From Paenibacillus planticolens (GTDB lineage: Bacteria; Bacillota; Bacilli; Paenibacillales; NBRC-103111), in assembly GCF_013141725.1 (NCBI RefSeq), contig NZ_WHNZ01000026.1, forward strand, positions 124,001 through 188,000: 64,000 bases of DNA. The letters are read 5' to 3'. Shown here in pieces: positions 16,186-24,979 of the stretch; position 1 is the first letter of the stretch, and each line of letters opens with the position of its first letter. Under the pieces are notes generated by a model. The model did not search any database and had not been told where the DNA came from. It worked only from the letters and a program-made list of their open reading frames with translations. The position numbers and the translations under genes are program-made.

Positions 16186-17289
16186 TTAGCCGTTTTTAAC
16201 TTTTTTTCTGCGCAAGCAGCCGATAGCGAGTAACAAAGCAGGATGCAAGCAGCCGAAGGTTACCGCCAGCGGTACCCAGGTGAATTCATCCCATTCATGG
16301 ATATAAGCTACATTTGGGTACACCATTAACGAAAGAACGGTCACGATGAGACCCGCAGGCGTTGCGAGAGCTTTATAATTTTGGAGTTGAAAAAGAGAGG
16401 CAATGGATTTCAGCGTGACGTGAAAATAAAGCGTTAGCTTAAAATAAATGGAAATAAACCATAAGAAAGCGACTGTCACCTCGATGCGCTGAAGGAAATT
16501 CCCGACGCTTATTTTTTTGGCGAGCGAATAGGTTGCATAAACATGTCGTGACGATTGGTCCGCCCCCATCACCAGGACGCTGACTAATGTAATCGTGATC
16601 ATCACGATCCCGCTCGTTATGCCCCCATAGAAGAAGGATTTGGAAAATTTTGCAGGAAATTTAGTCTCCTTCGAGATTAAGCAGATCGTGAACACGATCG
16701 GAAAATAGGAAAACACGACCATGAACAAAGCTGAACGGGCTATGGATATGAAACTTGCTTCGCCCATGGGAAGAAGATTTTTCATAGTGGACTGCGGTGC
16801 TACAAAGATCACTAAGAGGACAAATAGCAAAATAATCCACGGGAAAAAGATTTCAGCGGTCCTCCCCAAGATGACCACGCCCAGCTTTACGCCTATGACG
16901 ACAAACGTAATCATCAGTATATGAATGGACTGGATCGGTGTCGTCGGCATGATCTGAGTCGTCATAAAGGTGCCGATATAGAAAAGGACCTGCGCGCTCA
17001 GTATGAACATGATAAAGCTGTATAAGAGATTGACCGCTTTGCCCAGCCATTTCCCCAGCAGCCGCTCGTTCATATCAAAAAGGGTCATGTCAGGGAACAT
17101 CTGGACTAACTTCACATACATCCAAATAAAAAGCAAACCGCTGCCTACCGCCGCTGCGCCGGCCATCCAGGCATCCTGTTTCGCTTCTGCTGCCAAAATG
17201 GAGGGGACGACGAGAATAGTAGTACCCACCGAAATCAAAAAAATAAATATCATGAGCTGCCGAGCTGTTAATGTACTTTCATTATTCAT
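16186..17289 (-). CDS. GerB-type spore germinant receptor permease (first copy)
   Basis: A 367-residue GerAB/GerKB-family membrane protein starting LTARQLMIFIFLISVGTTIL, parallel to the downstream paralogue in every block (for example GRTAEIFFPWIILLFV against LRTAEIFFPWLILLFI, and NFLQRIEVTVAFLW against NFLQRIEVVVAFLW). It acts in the spore inner membrane as part of a germinant receptor with the GerA and GerC subunits encoded upstream. Start ATG has AGGAGG at 6 bases. The paralogues probably arose by tandem duplication. Confidence 0.92.
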   Translation of the reverse strand: MNNESTLTARQLMIFIFLISVGTTILVVPSILAAEAKQDAWMAGAAAVGSGLLFIWMYVKLVQMFPDMTLFDMNERLLGKWLGKAVNLLYSFIMFILSAQVLFYIGTFMTTQIMPTTPIQSIHILMITFVVIGVKLGVVILGRTAEIFFPWIILLFVLLVIFVAPQSTMKNLLPMGEASFISIARSALFMVVFSYFPIVFTICLISKETKFPAKFSKSFFYGGITSGIVMITITLVSVLVMGADQSSRHVYATYSLAKKISVGNFLQRIEVTVAFLWFISIYFKLTLYFHVTLKSIASLFQLQNYKALATPAGLIVTVLSLMVYPNVAYIHEWDEFTWVPLAVTFGCLHPALLLAIGCLRRKKVKNG

Positions 17290-17316
17290 GCCCCGCCTCC
17301 TATACCGAGCCCAACT

Positions 17317-17559
17317 TTACTTGTTAATTAACCCGATTTGCAATAAGAGTTTGGTTAGAGGCGCCATGAGCAGTGTAATCCAATCAGCCGGGTTCGGCAG
17401 CGTTTTACCCATCCCTTTGAGTGTGGCAAGGATATTGCCAAGCAGCATGATTGAGATGTACAGCCAGACCTCTTTTTTACATCCTTGTTTCCACAAGCGC
17501 GGAAGTTCATACCACGCGATAAGCAGGGATAGCGCAAATATACTGATGCCAACTAACAT
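17317..17559 (-). CDS. Small two-helix membrane protein of the ger operon (GerD-subunit-like)
   Basis: An 80-residue protein with two predicted membrane stretches (IFALSLLIAWYEL and LYISIMLLGNILATL) and a third hydrophobic segment near the C-terminus. The start is the ATG at 17559, with AAGGAG upstream and 5 bases after the gerC-like stop; the longer open frame to 17670 overlaps gerC. Small membrane proteins encoded within ger operons (the D proteins) are known to modulate germinant receptor function; this one sits in the corresponding place between the C and B genes. Assignment is by position, size and topology. Confidence 0.75.
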   Translation of the reverse strand: MLVGISIFALSLLIAWYELPRLWKQGCKKEVWLYISIMLLGNILATLKGMGKTLPNPADWITLLMAPLTKLLLQIGLINK

Positions 17560-17564
17560 AACGG

Positions 17565-18758
17565 CTACTCCTTCACATCGTTTACAACCGAATCCCCCAT
17601 AGTTCCCGCTCCTCTTACTTTGGCAATGATATACAGATGGGGCTCCACTTGTTTGAAAATCGGCTCCCAATTATGTTTGACTTTGTTCCAATATTTCGGA
17701 TCGGCACGATGAACGGCTTCGCCGAATCCATAAATATCCGTTCCGAGCTGCTGCGTTTTTTTAATGGTATTCTCCATATTGGATTTTAAAAAAGCGACAT
17801 ATTGTTTATCCAAATACGCGAACGTGTCTGTTTTGAAGAGGTTGATTTGGCACTCTACATCGGAGACGTTTCCTTCCGTACGGGTTTCAATAAAAATCTC
17901 GGGTTTGTCGTTTTTGACGACGGCGTATATTTTGCTTTTGACACGGGCGATATCAATGCCAATGTTTCCTCCTTCGGGACAAACGAGGTGGATGGAGGAA
18001 CGCTTGGATTGATTGGTGATGACCGAATAAGCGCGGGACTCTTTTTCATTAAGCCAACCGACGAGTTTATCTTTCTTGATGACCGCATTGCCCGAATATT
18101 GCAGACGCACACGAGGAGTCGTGTAATTGATATTGCTGTTGTTCGTGCCGGAAGCAGGGTCGCCAATAATTTGGATGCCCGATATGACCGAGCTTTTCCC
18201 AGGCGTAACGAGCCCGCTCGATAATTGATCGAGTTTAATTGTGACTGCCGAAGTCCATTCTTTTTTGGCTGCTTCAAGGGAATTGAACATATAGTTCGCC
18301 GGCACTTTCTCGAGTGGCGTCATGACGCTTAGTAAGTCTTTGGCTGTGCTTTCCCTCGCGATGACAACGTCGAAATCGGTTCGAAATTCGCTCCCTCGCA
18401 TGAGATAATCCATTGCTTTGACAATGCCTTTGGAGGCTAATTCCTCCGAAATGACAAGGATACGAATATGGGCGAAATAGATGTTTCTTGAGATGGACGA
18501 TGTCAATCTTCTGACAGCTTCATTCAAGGTCACACCTTTGGAAGAATACACGATAATGGGCATTTCATGCTCCGCTTTTGCTTTAGTCACACTCCCCGGA
18601 TTTACAATCTGAACGGTTAACTCAAATTGACCATCCGTAACATCAATGCCCACACCTTCGGCTATGGCAATGTCATTCAGCTCTCTGCGGCTCCAGCAGC
18701 CGCTTAATACAATGACGATAGAAAGTAAGCAAGCTGTTAATCGCATCCAGGATATCAA
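17565..18758 (-). CDS. GerC-type spore germinant receptor lipoprotein
   Basis: A GerAC/GerKC-family protein of about 397 residues. The lipobox IVLSGCW supplies the diacylglycerol-anchored Cys, followed by the family hallmark SRRELNDIAIAEGVGIDV. I set the start at TTG 18758 behind a GAGG/AGGGAGG region; ATG 18746 is the alternative, and the frame open to 18881 runs into the gerA gene and adds no signal-peptide-like sequence. The protein is exported and anchored to the spore inner membrane as the third receptor subunit. It follows gerA by 19 bases. Confidence 0.9.
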   Translation of the reverse strand: MISWMRLTACLLSIVIVLSGCWSRRELNDIAIAEGVGIDVTDGQFELTVQIVNPGSVTKAKAEHEMPIIVYSSKGVTLNEAVRRLTSSISRNIYFAHIRILVISEELASKGIVKAMDYLMRGSEFRTDFDVVIARESTAKDLLSVMTPLEKVPANYMFNSLEAAKKEWTSAVTIKLDQLSSGLVTPGKSSVISGIQIIGDPASGTNNSNINYTTPRVRLQYSGNAVIKKDKLVGWLNEKESRAYSVITNQSKRSSIHLVCPEGGNIGIDIARVKSKIYAVVKNDKPEIFIETRTEGNVSDVECQINLFKTDTFAYLDKQYVAFLKSNMENTIKKTQQLGTDIYGFGEAVHRADPKYWNKVKHNWEPIFKQVEPHLYIIAKVRGAGTMGDSVVNDVKE

Positions 18759-18777
18759 ATGTGCCTCGTGCCTCCCT

Positions 18778-20337
18778 TTAAGGTTTGAAGGGCTTTCTAC
18801 TTGATTTCTTGACGACATTATTCGTATGAACGGTACGCACTCGTGAAAATAAAGACTGAAATGGCAGCCGAAACAAGGCATCCTTTTGTTTGTCTAACTC
18901 CAACGGGGCAAAAGGGCTGAGGTAAGGCACGCCAAACGATTGCAAGCTGTTCAAATGCAAAATTAGCCCAAGCAAACCCGCCAGTATCCCGAAAAACCCG
19001 AAGGAAGCCGCCAAAGCCATCAGCGGGAACCGCAGAATGCGAATGGCGTTCGACAAGTCGTAAGACGGGAAAACAAAGCTGGATATTGCTGTAATGGAAA
19101 CCACGATGACCATCGCGGCGGAAACAATGCCGGCTTCGACGGCGGCTTGTCCGATGACCAACGTACCGACGAAGGAAAGCGCGGAACCAATGCTCCGCGG
19201 CATACGAAGTGCGGCTTCCCGCAGCACCTCGAACGTAATTTCCATTAAGAGCGCTTCGATGAACGCCGGGAAGGGGATGCCTTCCCGTTGAGCGGCAAGG
19301 GAGATGAGCAGCTGAGTCGGCAGCATTTCCTGATGAAAGGTTGTGATGGCTACATAGAAAGATGGCGCTAGCAAAGCAATGAGAAATCCGGCATAACGGA
19401 GTATGCGGACTAATGTGCTGATATCCACGCGATGATAGTAGTCCTCGGAAGCTTTGAGAAATGTCTCAAACAGCGCGGGGGCAATCAGAACGAACGGGGT
19501 GCCGTCGACAAGAATGGCCACTTTGCCTTGGATCAATTCAAGGGCGACAACGTCCGGACGCTCTGAGTTATACACGGTTGGAAAAGGCGTAATAACTTCA
19601 TCCTGAATAAGTTCTTCAATATTACTGCTTTCGAAAATACCGTCAATCTGAATCTGGGTCAACCGATTACGGGCCTCGTTAATGAGCGAATCATGCGCGA
19701 TCCCATGCACGTACATCAACACAACGTCCGTTTGGGTTACCTTGCCGACCTGGATTGTTTCCATCCACAAATTTGGATCTTTGATTTTTCTCCGGATAAG
19801 GGCCGTATTCGTTCGAATCGATTCCGAGAAAGATTCCCGCGGTCCGCGCACGACGGTTTCTACATTCGTTTCCGTCACGCCGCGGTCTTTCCAGCCCTTC
19901 GTACTTGCGGCAAGTCCAGTCGTGCAGCCGTTCATCAAGATGATCGAGTCGCCCGATAAGAGATGATGGAACAATTTTTTCATATCGGAGACATGTTGGA
20001 TTTCGCCGATTGTCAGCGTATGCAGCTCCAATACGTCGAAAGGGTTTTGCTCAGGAATAATGTCCAAGGAGTCTGTCATCATGGATCGCATGATAAAATC
20101 ATTAATGACGTTCCCGTCCACAAGGCCATCGGTATATAGAATAGCGACGTCTTCCGCAATCGAGTTATAAGTAAATTCTCGAATCACGATGTCCGTGCTG
20201 TTTCCGAGACTTTGTCTGACATAATTCGTATTTTCCTCAATGGTTGCGAATAAAGGCATGAATGCCACGGGTTCAACGATGGTGCTTTGTTGGGGGAGCG
20301 TCTTTTTCTTTTTAGTACTGAGCCAATGAGCGAACAT
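18778..20337 (-). CDS. GerA-type spore germinant receptor subunit A
   Basis: A 519-residue GerAA/GerKA-family protein: a large N-terminal soluble domain (starting IEENTNYVRQSLGNSTDIVIREF, about residues 33-280) and four to six C-terminal membrane segments (about 300-480), with the conserved PFPAFIEALLMEITFEVLREA block. This subunit builds the receptor core in the spore inner membrane. It is first in the minus-strand operon gerA-gerC-small-gerB-gerB. GGAG lies 11 bases before the ATG. Expression in the forespore under sigma-G is expected from the family, but I could not place a convincing sigma-G promoter. Confidence 0.93.
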   Translation of the reverse strand: MFAHWLSTKKKKTLPQQSTIVEPVAFMPLFATIEENTNYVRQSLGNSTDIVIREFTYNSIAEDVAILYTDGLVDGNVINDFIMRSMMTDSLDIIPEQNPFDVLELHTLTIGEIQHVSDMKKLFHHLLSGDSIILMNGCTTGLAASTKGWKDRGVTETNVETVVRGPRESFSESIRTNTALIRRKIKDPNLWMETIQVGKVTQTDVVLMYVHGIAHDSLINEARNRLTQIQIDGIFESSNIEELIQDEVITPFPTVYNSERPDVVALELIQGKVAILVDGTPFVLIAPALFETFLKASEDYYHRVDISTLVRILRYAGFLIALLAPSFYVAITTFHQEMLPTQLLISLAAQREGIPFPAFIEALLMEITFEVLREAALRMPRSIGSALSFVGTLVIGQAAVEAGIVSAAMVIVVSITAISSFVFPSYDLSNAIRILRFPLMALAASFGFFGILAGLLGLILHLNSLQSFGVPYLSPFAPLELDKQKDALFRLPFQSLFSRVRTVHTNNVVKKSSRKPFKP

Positions 20338-20517
20338 AGGGTATTGTCTCCAAGCTCTAGGTGTCGTGATAATATCATTTCCTTATCTTTCCTGAGGTAT
20401 GCGTGCTATAGCCGCCGTAAATTTGATGACGTGTTCCAAATGGGTGAATTTTGGTTTGAACGGACGCAAATTGGGGTACTTATGTCTAGGACGAGAGATC
20501 AAAGGAGGAAATCACAT

Positions 20518-20940
20518 ATGTACAACCATATTCTTGTTCCCATCGACGGCTCCGGGCAATCCGACAGAGCGCTGGACCATGCGATAAAGTTAGCCAAGCA
20601 TGTTTCCCCGAACGCGCGAGTTACCGTACTTTATGTGAATCAGCAGTTGATACTGAATGAGCCCCCAATTAGCGTGCCGCTTAACGATACGTTGGCCGAG
20701 GAAGGGCGCAGCATGCTTGAGTCGGCGTCAGCTAAATTAGCAGGGAGCGGTCTCCTATTCGATGGTGTGACGTTGACAGGAGATCCTTCAACCGTTATTT
20801 GCTCTATAGCGGATGCAGACGGGCACGACTTGATCGTGATGGGCAGCCGAGGAGTAGGTCTTATGTCGGAAATTCTTTTAGGCAGCGTAAGTCATAGTGT
20901 TATCAAGCATGCGAACTGCCCGGTGTTGATCATAAAATAG
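20518..20940 (+). CDS. Universal stress protein, UspA family
   Basis: The 140-residue protein starts YNHILVPIDGSGQSDRALDHA and ends with the ATP-binding pattern G-x2-G-x9-G-S (GSRGVG ... LLGSVS), so it is probably an ATP-binding Usp. The start is the ATG at 20518 with AAAGGAGGAA 8 bases upstream; the longer frame from 20287 would run across the gerA promoter region. It is divergent from the ger operon and ends at a strong terminator. The physiological trigger is not visible in the sequence. Confidence 0.92.
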   Translation: MYNHILVPIDGSGQSDRALDHAIKLAKHVSPNARVTVLYVNQQLILNEPPISVPLNDTLAEEGRSMLESASAKLAGSGLLFDGVTLTGDPSTVICSIADADGHDLIVMGSRGVGLMSEILLGSVSHSVIKHANCPVLIIK

Positions 20941-21005
20941 CGAATGGCAATCGGATAGGAGCGTGTGCTCTGACTGAAGTTCAAGGCAGGAGCCTAAACA
21001 TATCG

Positions 21006-21054
21006 AAAAAGCTGCACCTTAACGGCCGTAGGGCCGAAAAGGTGCAGCTTTTTT
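21006..21054. terminator. Intrinsic terminator after the universal stress gene
   Basis: AAAAAGCTGCACCTT and AAGGTGCAGCTTTTTT form a 15-bp stem with an inner CGGCC/GGCCG helix. A and T runs on both sides make it potentially bidirectional. Confidence 0.92.
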
Positions 21055-21106
21055 GTGAGACGAGCTTAGTGCTTATCTGAAAATCGGGGAAGGGGAAGCC
21101 TCAGTG

Positions 21107-21282
21107 GGAACTATGATCCGCTATTTTCCATGGAATCTATGTTTCCGGCTGTTAGTGGGAACTACGTTCCGCTATTTCGCCAAAATTGGTTTAAATGTAA
21201 GCTTCTTGGGCCAAATAAGGCCCTGTAGTGTCTATAAAAGCCGAAAATCGCCGATTTTTCTCAAATAGCGCCCTGTAGTTCC
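21107..21282. repeat. Mirrored four-unit intergenic repeat, copy D (176 bp)
   Basis: Forward units start at 21107 and 21158; reversed units end near 21232 and at 21282. One reversed unit is degenerate (TAGTGTC in place of TAGTTCC). Confidence 0.9.
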
Positions 21283-21360
21283 TTCATGCTCAAGCGATTA
21301 GAGCTGCCAGCAACCATGGGGTCTTCAAGAAGGGACTCACATCTCAGCGGGACTGACGCC

Positions 21361-22419
21361 TCAGTTAGCGCCAGTGCCCGGAGGATGAGAAGAGTGCCGC
21401 TCGACAAACCGGGTATCCACTCTGATTTTGGAGGTGGCCTCTACGCCGTGCTCGATGGACTCGATTAACAAATCGACGGCCAATTGGGCCATGCGTTTTT
21501 TCTCGACGTGGACGGTAGTCAGCTCCGGCGAAATGATGCGGGACTCCGAAATATTGTCAAAACCAACGACAGAGACTTGTTCAGGCACCCGGACGCCAAG
21601 TTCGTTTAATGTTTTCATTGCAGAGATAGCGATGTAGTCACATTCGCAAAAGATCGCTGTCGGCAGCCGGCGGCCCGTGTCCATATATGCTTGCAGCTGG
21701 CCCTTAAGATCTTCCTGGGAGGAGAGCATCGTCGGCGCCACAGCAAAGATGTGGTCAGGATGAATCTCCAGCCCCTGCTCTTGCAAGGCCTCGTAAAAGC
21801 CCACTTTACGCTCCTCGAAGTTTTGAATCCGTACATTAGAGGCAATATAGCCAATTTCCTTGTGACCGATGCTGCACAAATGTGTTCCGGCTTGATAAGC
21901 CCCCATAAAATTATTGATGCTGACAAAATGAACCGGCAGCTTGTCGAAGCAATTGTCGAGGACAACTAGGTGCGGCCCCAGCCGATTCGAAATGTCCATG
22001 ATTTCCTCCGGACTGAGGTTGTTGCCAAGCAAAATAATGCCGTCGCTTTGGTTATCATCCGCGAGCGTCCGAATTTCACGTTCAAAATGCTCCATATCGA
22101 CAGATGAGAAAAGCAAGGAATAGCCTTTGGAGCGGCAGCGATCCTCAATATAATGAATCAGCTCTCTGAAAAAAGGCTGCTGATAATACGCCTCAAGCAC
22201 GATGCCCGAGTTGGTAAAAACCAGAAAAGAGAGCGACCGCACGGAGCTTTCGGCAGCAGCAGCCCGAGGCTTCGGGGAATATCCGCTTTCCCTGGCAATT
22301 TCAAGCACGCGGTCGCGAGTTTCGGAGCTAATCCCCGATTTACCGTTTAGAGCCAGCGATACGGCAGATTTGGATACACCGGCCAGTTTCGCAATGTCTT
22401 CCATTTTCAAATCGAACAA
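21361..22419 (-). CDS. LacI/GalR family transcriptional repressor
   Basis: A 352-residue LacI-type regulator: N-terminal helix-turn-helix and hinge helix (MEDIAKLAGVSKSAVSLALNGKSGISSETRDRVLEIARESGYSP, written here in family order) followed by a periplasmic-binding-protein-like effector domain. It is divergent from the isomerase/transketolase/kinase operon, so it most likely represses that operon and is released by its sugar. The start is uncertain: the frame opens with TTG at 22419, another TTG lies at 22410 and an ATG at 22404, none with ideal ribosome binding site spacing; 22410 would give the most typical N-terminus. Confidence 0.9.
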   Translation of the reverse strand: MFDLKMEDIAKLAGVSKSAVSLALNGKSGISSETRDRVLEIARESGYSPKPRAAAAESSVRSLSFLVFTNSGIVLEAYYQQPFFRELIHYIEDRCRSKGYSLLFSSVDMEHFEREIRTLADDNQSDGIILLGNNLSPEEIMDISNRLGPHLVVLDNCFDKLPVHFVSINNFMGAYQAGTHLCSIGHKEIGYIASNVRIQNFEERKVGFYEALQEQGLEIHPDHIFAVAPTMLSSQEDLKGQLQAYMDTGRRLPTAIFCECDYIAISAMKTLNELGVRVPEQVSVVGFDNISESRIISPELTTVHVEKKRMAQLAVDLLIESIEHGVEATSKIRVDTRFVERHSSHPPGTGAN

Positions 22420-22543
22420 TCCCCATTTACTAAATTAGTTGAGTGAGTTTAGTTTATACTCAATCGAGATAAAACGCAATAATTCATACATATAGAACTA
22501 AATATTTTATATAAAAAAGAACTAAATTTATTTAAAAACCGCA

Positions 22544-22572
22544 TTGACGTCCTATTATTGTCATGTTAGCAT
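22544..22572 (+). promoter_or_regulatory. Sigma-A promoter candidate for the isomerase operon
   Basis: TTGACG at 22544-22549, a 17-base spacer and TAGCAT at 22567-22572. It lies in the AT-rich divergent region and is followed by several CTAAA/TTTAG half-sites. Confidence 0.5.
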
Positions 22573-22654
22573 AAGTTTATTCATAAAATAAGCTAAACAA
22601 CGTCGCGAAAACACAAATTTAGTTTAGTTTAAATTTAGGTGTACATTTTAATTG

Positions 22655-22664
22655 TTTAGCTAAA
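22655..22664. promoter_or_regulatory. Operator candidate for the LacI-type repressor
   Basis: A perfect palindrome TTTAGCTAAA immediately before the ribosome binding site. CTAAAT or TTTAG half-sites recur at about 22429-22439, 22447-22455, 22494-22503, 22520-22527, 22591-22596 and 22617-22637 in the same divergent region. Confidence 0.5.
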
Positions 22665-22683
22665 TTTATCAGGAGGCTCTTCG

Positions 22684-24117
22684 ATGAAAAAATTAAAGCT
22701 GGGCTACGCGCCCACCCGCAGATTCGTTTTTAGTGCTGAAGATGCATTTAAGTACAAAGTGCTCATTAGAGAGAAAATCCAAAGTTTCGGGCTGGACATC
22801 GATATTGTCGATCTTGAAGGAATTAATTCGGAAGGGCTGCTGTATGACGATAACATCAACGCGGACCTCATCATCAAACGTTTTAAGGAAGAGGAAGTTG
22901 ATGCGGTTTTCTTCCCGCACTGCAACTTCGGAACGGAGGATACGGTTGCGCGGGTAGGTAAAGCGCTCGGCAAGCCGGTGCTGCTCTGGGGGCCGCGCGA
23001 CGAGGCTCCGCTCGAGGACGGCATGCGCCTGCGGGACACACAATGCGGACTTTTCGCAACAGGCAAGGTGCTTCGGCGCTTCAATGTCCCTTTTTCTTAT
23101 GTGACGAATACGCGAGTGAATGATCCTGTTTTTGAAAGAGGCTTCTCGAACTTCATTTCCGCAGCCAATGTCGTCCGCCAATTCCGTTCGCTGCGTATTT
23201 TGCAAATCGGCCCAAGACCGTCTTCGTTCTGGACGATGATGTGCAATGAAGGGGAGCTGCTGGAGCGGTTCGGCATCGAACTGCACCCCATCACGCTCGT
23301 TGACATTCAGCGCGCTACGAAGCGCATCGAGAACGGCCAATCCTCGGAATTGGCGCAAGCGATAGATTATATCAAAGAGAAGCTGGATTGGTCCGAAGTG
23401 ACGGAAGCGGACGTAAGGCGCATCGCGTCACTGAAAGTGGCGATGAAACAGTATGCGCAGCAAACAGGCAGTACGGCGATTGCCATACAGTGCTGGTCAT
23501 CCTTGCAGGAAGCGATGGGGATTATGCCTTGCCTCGCTAACGCTATTTTGACAGACGAACAGATTCCAGTTACGTGTGAAACTGACATTCACGGCGCCAT
23601 TACCTCTGTAATGGTTCAGGCTGCGGCCATGAATGAAGCGCCGACGTTTTTTGCCGATTTAACCGTCCGCCATCCGGAGAATGCCAACGGAGAATTGCTG
23701 TTCCACTGCGGGAATTTTCCAGTCTCTCTTTCCGTCGAGAATAAACCTAAGCTTCGCAAGCATTTCTTGTTCGACGATCATGCGCCCGGAACACATGAAG
23801 GCGAGATTAAGGGCGGCGGCATGACGCTGGCGCGTTTTGACGGGGATCATGGCGATTATCAATTATTCTTGGGCAAAGCTCAAGGCATCCAAGGGCCCTA
23901 TACGCGCGGATCTTATGTGTGGGTTGAAGTGAACGACTGGCCGTTATGGGAAGAAAAGCTTGTGAAAGGGCCTTATGTGCATCATTCGGTAGGCATTCAT
24001 GCCAATGTCATTCCTGCATTATACGAAGCATGTTCCTATATTCCCGGGCTGACCCCTGACCCAGTTGATCCGACGGAAAGTGAAATTCAGGCTTGGCTGC
24101 GAGGCAAAGGCCTGTAA
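22684..24117 (+). CDS. L-fucose/L-arabinose isomerase-family aldose-ketose isomerase
   Basis: A 477-residue protein of the fucose/arabinose isomerase superfamily, with the N-terminal Rossmann-like parts (LKLGYAPTRRFVFS; VDAVFFPHCNFGTEDTV) and a C-terminal metal site around CETDIHGA and the HCGNFP segment. Such enzymes interconvert aldoses and ketoses with a divalent metal in the cytoplasm. AGGAGG lies 6 bases before the ATG. It is the first gene of an operon with split transketolase, FGGY kinase and a nucleoside hydrolase. In the known D-apiose pathway an isomerase of this superfamily makes apulose, the best fit for this context; L-fucose itself is unlikely because no aldolase is present. Confidence 0.8.
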   Translation: MKKLKLGYAPTRRFVFSAEDAFKYKVLIREKIQSFGLDIDIVDLEGINSEGLLYDDNINADLIIKRFKEEEVDAVFFPHCNFGTEDTVARVGKALGKPVLLWGPRDEAPLEDGMRLRDTQCGLFATGKVLRRFNVPFSYVTNTRVNDPVFERGFSNFISAANVVRQFRSLRILQIGPRPSSFWTMMCNEGELLERFGIELHPITLVDIQRATKRIENGQSSELAQAIDYIKEKLDWSEVTEADVRRIASLKVAMKQYAQQTGSTAIAIQCWSSLQEAMGIMPCLANAILTDEQIPVTCETDIHGAITSVMVQAAAMNEAPTFFADLTVRHPENANGELLFHCGNFPVSLSVENKPKLRKHFLFDDHAPGTHEGEIKGGGMTLARFDGDHGDYQLFLGKAQGIQGPYTRGSYVWVEVNDWPLWEEKLVKGPYVHHSVGIHANVIPALYEACSYIPGLTPDPVDPTESEIQAWLRGKGL

Positions 24118-24130
24118 ATGAGGAGGACGT

Positions 24131-24979
24131 ATGGAAATCAGAGCGCTTCAAGCAAAAGCAACGCAAATCAGGATGGATTTATTGCAAATGATTGCCCAGG
24201 CTCAAACCGGCCATACCGGCGGTTCGCTCAGCAATACGGATATTTTAACGGCACTCTACTATCGTGTGATGAATATTGATCCTGCGCAACCGAAGGCGCA
24301 AGACCGGGACCGCTTTATTTTGAGCAAGGGGCATTCGGTGGAATCACTGTGGTCGATCCTTGCTGACCGGGGGTTTTTCCCGAAGGAAGAGCTGGCGACC
24401 TTTAGCAAGTTCGGCACGAAGCTCATCGGACATCCGAACAATAAGGTGCCGGGCGTCGAGATGAACACAGGCGCGCTCGGCCATGGATTGGCGGTTGCGG
24501 TCGGTATGGCACTTGCCGCGAAGAAGGACGGGGCCGCCTATCGAACCTACTGTCTCATGGGAGACGGGGAACAAGCGGAAGGCTCCGTTTGGGAGGCTGC
24601 GATGGCTGGCGCTCACTATAAACTAGATAACCTTGTCGGGATTATTGACCGTAATCGATTGCAGATCAGCGGCACTACGGAAGATGTGATGGGCTTAGAC
24701 CCGCTTGAGGACAAGTGGACGGCTTTTGGCTGGCATGTCGTTTCGATCGATGGCAACGATATGCAAGCTTTGGTCGAGACGTTCGAAGCCATCCCCGCGC
24801 ACGAAGGCAAACCGACGCTTGTCATGGCGAATACGGTAAAGGGGAAAGGTGTTTCATTTGCAGAAAATGTCCCGCACTGGCATCATCACGTGCCTAACCA
24901 AGCTGAACTGGAGAAAGCTCTGGCAGAGCTCGCTGCCGCATTCGACAACTACGAGCAGAAAGGGCAGGCGGGAATATGA
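24131..24979 (+). CDS. Transketolase N-terminal subunit (split transketolase)
   Basis: A 282-residue thiamine-diphosphate-binding half of a split transketolase. GDGEQAEGSVWEAAMAGAHY starts the GDG-x27-N cofactor motif, and HTGGSLSNTDILTALYYRVM and MNTGALGHGLAVAVGMALAA are conserved blocks. It must work with the following C-terminal subunit, whose start overlaps its stop (ATGA at 24976-24979). Split transketolases serve dedicated pathways, including apulose 4-phosphate cleavage in D-apiose catabolism. Ribosome binding site GAGGAGG precedes the ATG. Confidence 0.9.
   Translation: MEIRALQAKATQIRMDLLQMIAQAQTGHTGGSLSNTDILTALYYRVMNIDPAQPKAQDRDRFILSKGHSVESLWSILADRGFFPKEELATFSKFGTKLIGHPNNKVPGVEMNTGALGHGLAVAVGMALAAKKDGAAYRTYCLMGDGEQAEGSVWEAAMAGAHYKLDNLVGIIDRNRLQISGTTEDVMGLDPLEDKWTAFGWHVVSIDGNDMQALVETFEAIPAHEGKPTLVMANTVKGKGVSFAENVPHWHHHVPNQAELEKALAELAAAFDNYEQKGQAGI

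Larger units (their letters stand above)
20941..21360. other. Intergenic stretch with terminator and repeat copy D
   Basis: The 420-base gap holds the uspA terminator (21006-21054) and repeat copy D (21107-21282). Nothing resembling a gene was found in the remainder. Confidence 0.6.

Noticed and set aside
20287..20517. N-terminal extension of the universal stress protein
   Set aside because: The extension overlaps the gerA gene start, is unlike the family, and a perfect ribosome binding site precedes ATG 20518.
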